From Planctomonas psychrotolerans (lineage in GTDB: Bacteria > Actinomycetota > Actinomycetes > Actinomycetales > Microbacteriaceae), in contig NZ_SJEV01000001.1 of assembly GCF_008642235.1 (NCBI RefSeq), positions 1,426,001-1,490,000 of the forward strand: a stretch of DNA of 64,000 nt, given 5' to 3'. The position numbers and the translations under genes are program-made. The notes beneath the pieces were generated by a model that did no database searches, was not told the DNA's origin, and saw only the letters and a list, made by a program, of their open reading frames with translations. Shown piece by piece: positions 62,768 to 64,000 of this stretch; position 1 is the stretch's first letter, and the number at the start of each line of letters is the position of its first letter.

Positions 62768-63648
62768 CGGACTACCTCCGTGAAGATTTCGGCCAGGGTG
62801 GGTCGTTGCCGGGTGAAGCCGAGCACGCCGCCCTGCGTGACGGCGCGCTGCAGCACCCGCTGGCGAGCGGGTTCGTCCTCGGCATCGAAGAGGGCGTAAC
62901 CGCCGTCGAAGTCGACGACGGACACGCCGGGCATCTCGCGGAGCCATCCGGCGTCGCCGTCGAGCAGGAGCTCGGTGAGGTTGGAGCTGTGCTCGTCGCG
63001 AAGCTGCTCGCGGGGTCCGGCGGCGCGGATGACGCCGTCGGCGATCACCACCACCTCGTCGCAGAGCCGTTCGACGATGTCCAGCTGGTGGGACGAGAAC
63101 AGCACCGGCACGCCCGAGGCGGCGCGCTCCTTGAGCACGCCGAGCACGACCTCCACGGCGATCGGGTCGAGCCCCGAGAACGGCTCGTCGAGCACGAGCA
63201 CATCGGGGTCGTGCACGAGCGCGGCGGCGATCTGCGCGCGCTGCTGGTTGCCGAGCGAGAGACTCTCGACCGTGTCTTCCAGGCGCTCGCCGAGGCCGAG
63301 CCGCTCGAGCAGGTCGGTGGCGTTGCGGGTGGCGTCCGAGGCGCTGAGTCCGTGCAGTCGGGCGAGGTACACCACCTGCTCGCGCACCTTCATCTTGGGG
63401 TAGAGGCCGCGCTCCTCCGGCATGTAGCCGAAGATGCGTCGGCTGTCCTCGGTGAGGCGCTCGCCGTTCAGGGTCACCACGCCGGAATCGGCGGACAGCA
63501 CACCGAGGATGATGCGCATGGTGGTGGTCTTGCCTGCGCCGTTGCCGCCGACGAAGCCGGTCAGCTTGCCCGGCGGAACGGTGAAGCTCACGTCCCTGAG
63601 TACGTGGCGGTCACCGAACGACCGGTTGATGTGCGATACCTCGAGCAT
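62764..63648 (-). CDS. ABC transporter ATP-binding protein (NatA-like)
   Basis: A 294-residue ATPase. The Walker A motif is GGNGAGKTTTMRII, the signature is LSLGNQQRAQI, the Walker B is VLVLDEPFSGLD, and the switch His lies in LFSSHQLDIVERL. The C-terminal accessory domain is that of the NatA/DrrA class. It pairs with the permease encoded next for export. The ATG at 63648 follows GGAGGA. The LuxR gene upstream on the same strand could belong to a controlling two-component system, which is inference. Confidence 0.93.
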   Translation of the reverse strand: MLEVSHINRSFGDRHVLRDVSFTVPPGKLTGFVGGNGAGKTTTMRIILGVLSADSGVVTLNGERLTEDSRRIFGYMPEERGLYPKMKVREQVVYLARLHGLSASDATRNATDLLERLGLGERLEDTVESLSLGNQQRAQIAAALVHDPDVLVLDEPFSGLDPIAVEVVLGVLKERAASGVPVLFSSHQLDIVERLCDEVVVIADGVIRAAGPREQLRDEHSSNLTELLLDGDAGWLREMPGVSVVDFDGGYALFDAEDEPARQRVLQRAVTQGGVLGFTRQRPTLAEIFTEVVR

Positions 63649-63791
63649 GAGTCCTCCGGAGGGTGGCTGGGATACCCACGCTAGGAGCGGGGCCCTCGCA
63701 CCACCTCCCCCTCCCGGCTGACTGCAGAAGCCGTGGCTCCTCCACCGCACGGCGGAGAGCGCCGGCGGAGGGCACCGGGGGAGGGGCGCCG

Positions 63792-64000
63792 TCAGGCGGA
63801 CGCGTCGGGCGCGGCGAGACCGTGCCGATAGGCGTACACGACCGCCTGCACGCGATCGCGCACCCCGAGCTTCTGCAGGAGGTTCGAGACGTGCGTCTTC
63901 ACGGTCGCCTCGCCGAGGTACAGCCGCGCGGCGATCTCCGCGTTGGCGAGCCCCTCGGCGAGGAGGCGCAGCACCTCGAGCTCCCGCTCCGTCAGCCCCG
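63792..64000 (-). CDS. LuxR-type response regulator, C-terminal fragment (5' end outside window)
   Basis: The frame runs through the window end, so only about 69 C-terminal residues are seen. They form the complete LuxR helix-turn-helix: [16 protein letters not shown], then [26 protein letters not shown] and the end [11 protein letters not shown]. The receiver domain should lie beyond base 64000. Such NarL/FixJ regulators often sit with a histidine kinase next to an ABC exporter, as here. Confidence 0.88.
   Translation of the reverse strand, partial: GLTERELEVLRLLAEGLANAEIAARLYLGEATVKTHVSNLLQKLGVRDRVQAVVYAYRHGLAAPDASA

Overview
The window is a high-GC chromosomal segment from an actinomycete, most likely a member of the Microbacteriaceae. 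The evidence is the dnaK-grpE-dnaJ-hspR operon with HAIR (HspR) operators, frequent GTG starts with four-base ATGA couplings, an LAETG-type sortase signal, and REP-like intergenic repeats built on CTTCGACAGGCTCAG. The family assignment is an inference. No tRNA, rRNA, phage, insertion sequence or CRISPR array was seen.

Region 1 (1-7,125) is a set of small regulated units: the end of a GH35 beta-galactosidase; a MarR regulator with a DoxX protein; a TetR regulator divergent from a group-2 sigma factor; a UMF1-type MFS transporter; and an alpha/beta hydrolase overlapping its own TetR regulator. Most of these regulators have clear palindromic operators next to them. Region 2 (7,126-11,472) is the HspR-controlled heat-shock operon. 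The same HAIR box precedes clpB at 47,938, so the two loci form one regulon. Region 3 (11,473-15,263) holds a gene remnant, a cupin, a DMT exporter, and an aldo/keto reductase plus TetR regulator that share an operator motif.

Region 4 (15,264-23,466) is a complete kdp potassium-uptake operon (kdpF-A-B-C-D-E) preceded by an extra 27-codon membrane micropeptide gene. Region 5 (23,504-30,270) carries an MscS channel, two coupled CNNM/CorC-type membrane proteins, a patch of tiny membrane proteins, and a MarR regulator divergent from an NADPH:quinone reductase-like enzyme.

Region 6 (30,406-43,254) is the most interesting part. A leftward, translationally coupled operon encodes every step from N-acetylgalactosamine to triose phosphates: ROK kinase, deacetylase, AgaS-type SIS isomerase/deaminase, PfkB kinase and class II aldolase, ending in an acyltransferase-domain protein. 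A DeoR/AgaR regulator separates it from a rightward set encoding a Gfo/Idh/MocA protein, a sugar ABC importer and a predicted wall-anchored DUF4874/DUF4832 protein. Together they look like a pathway for taking up and degrading a GalNAc-containing glycan whose surface component is uncharacterised.

Region 7 (43,255-50,103) has an MFS permease, a four-helix membrane protein, a spermidine-synthase-like methyltransferase, a cardiolipin-synthase-like enzyme and ClpB lacking its N-terminal domain. Region 8 (50,104-57,279) has a nitroreductase flanked by a 23-base direct repeat, then a ROK repressor divergent from an alpha-glucoside ABC importer and a GH13 glucosidase. Region 9 (57,310-64,000) holds a small membrane protein, an Xre regulator/membrane protein pair, an SDR stress oxidoreductase, a hydrolase, an L-threonine aldolase-like enzyme, a NatAB-type ABC exporter and the end of a LuxR-type response regulator.
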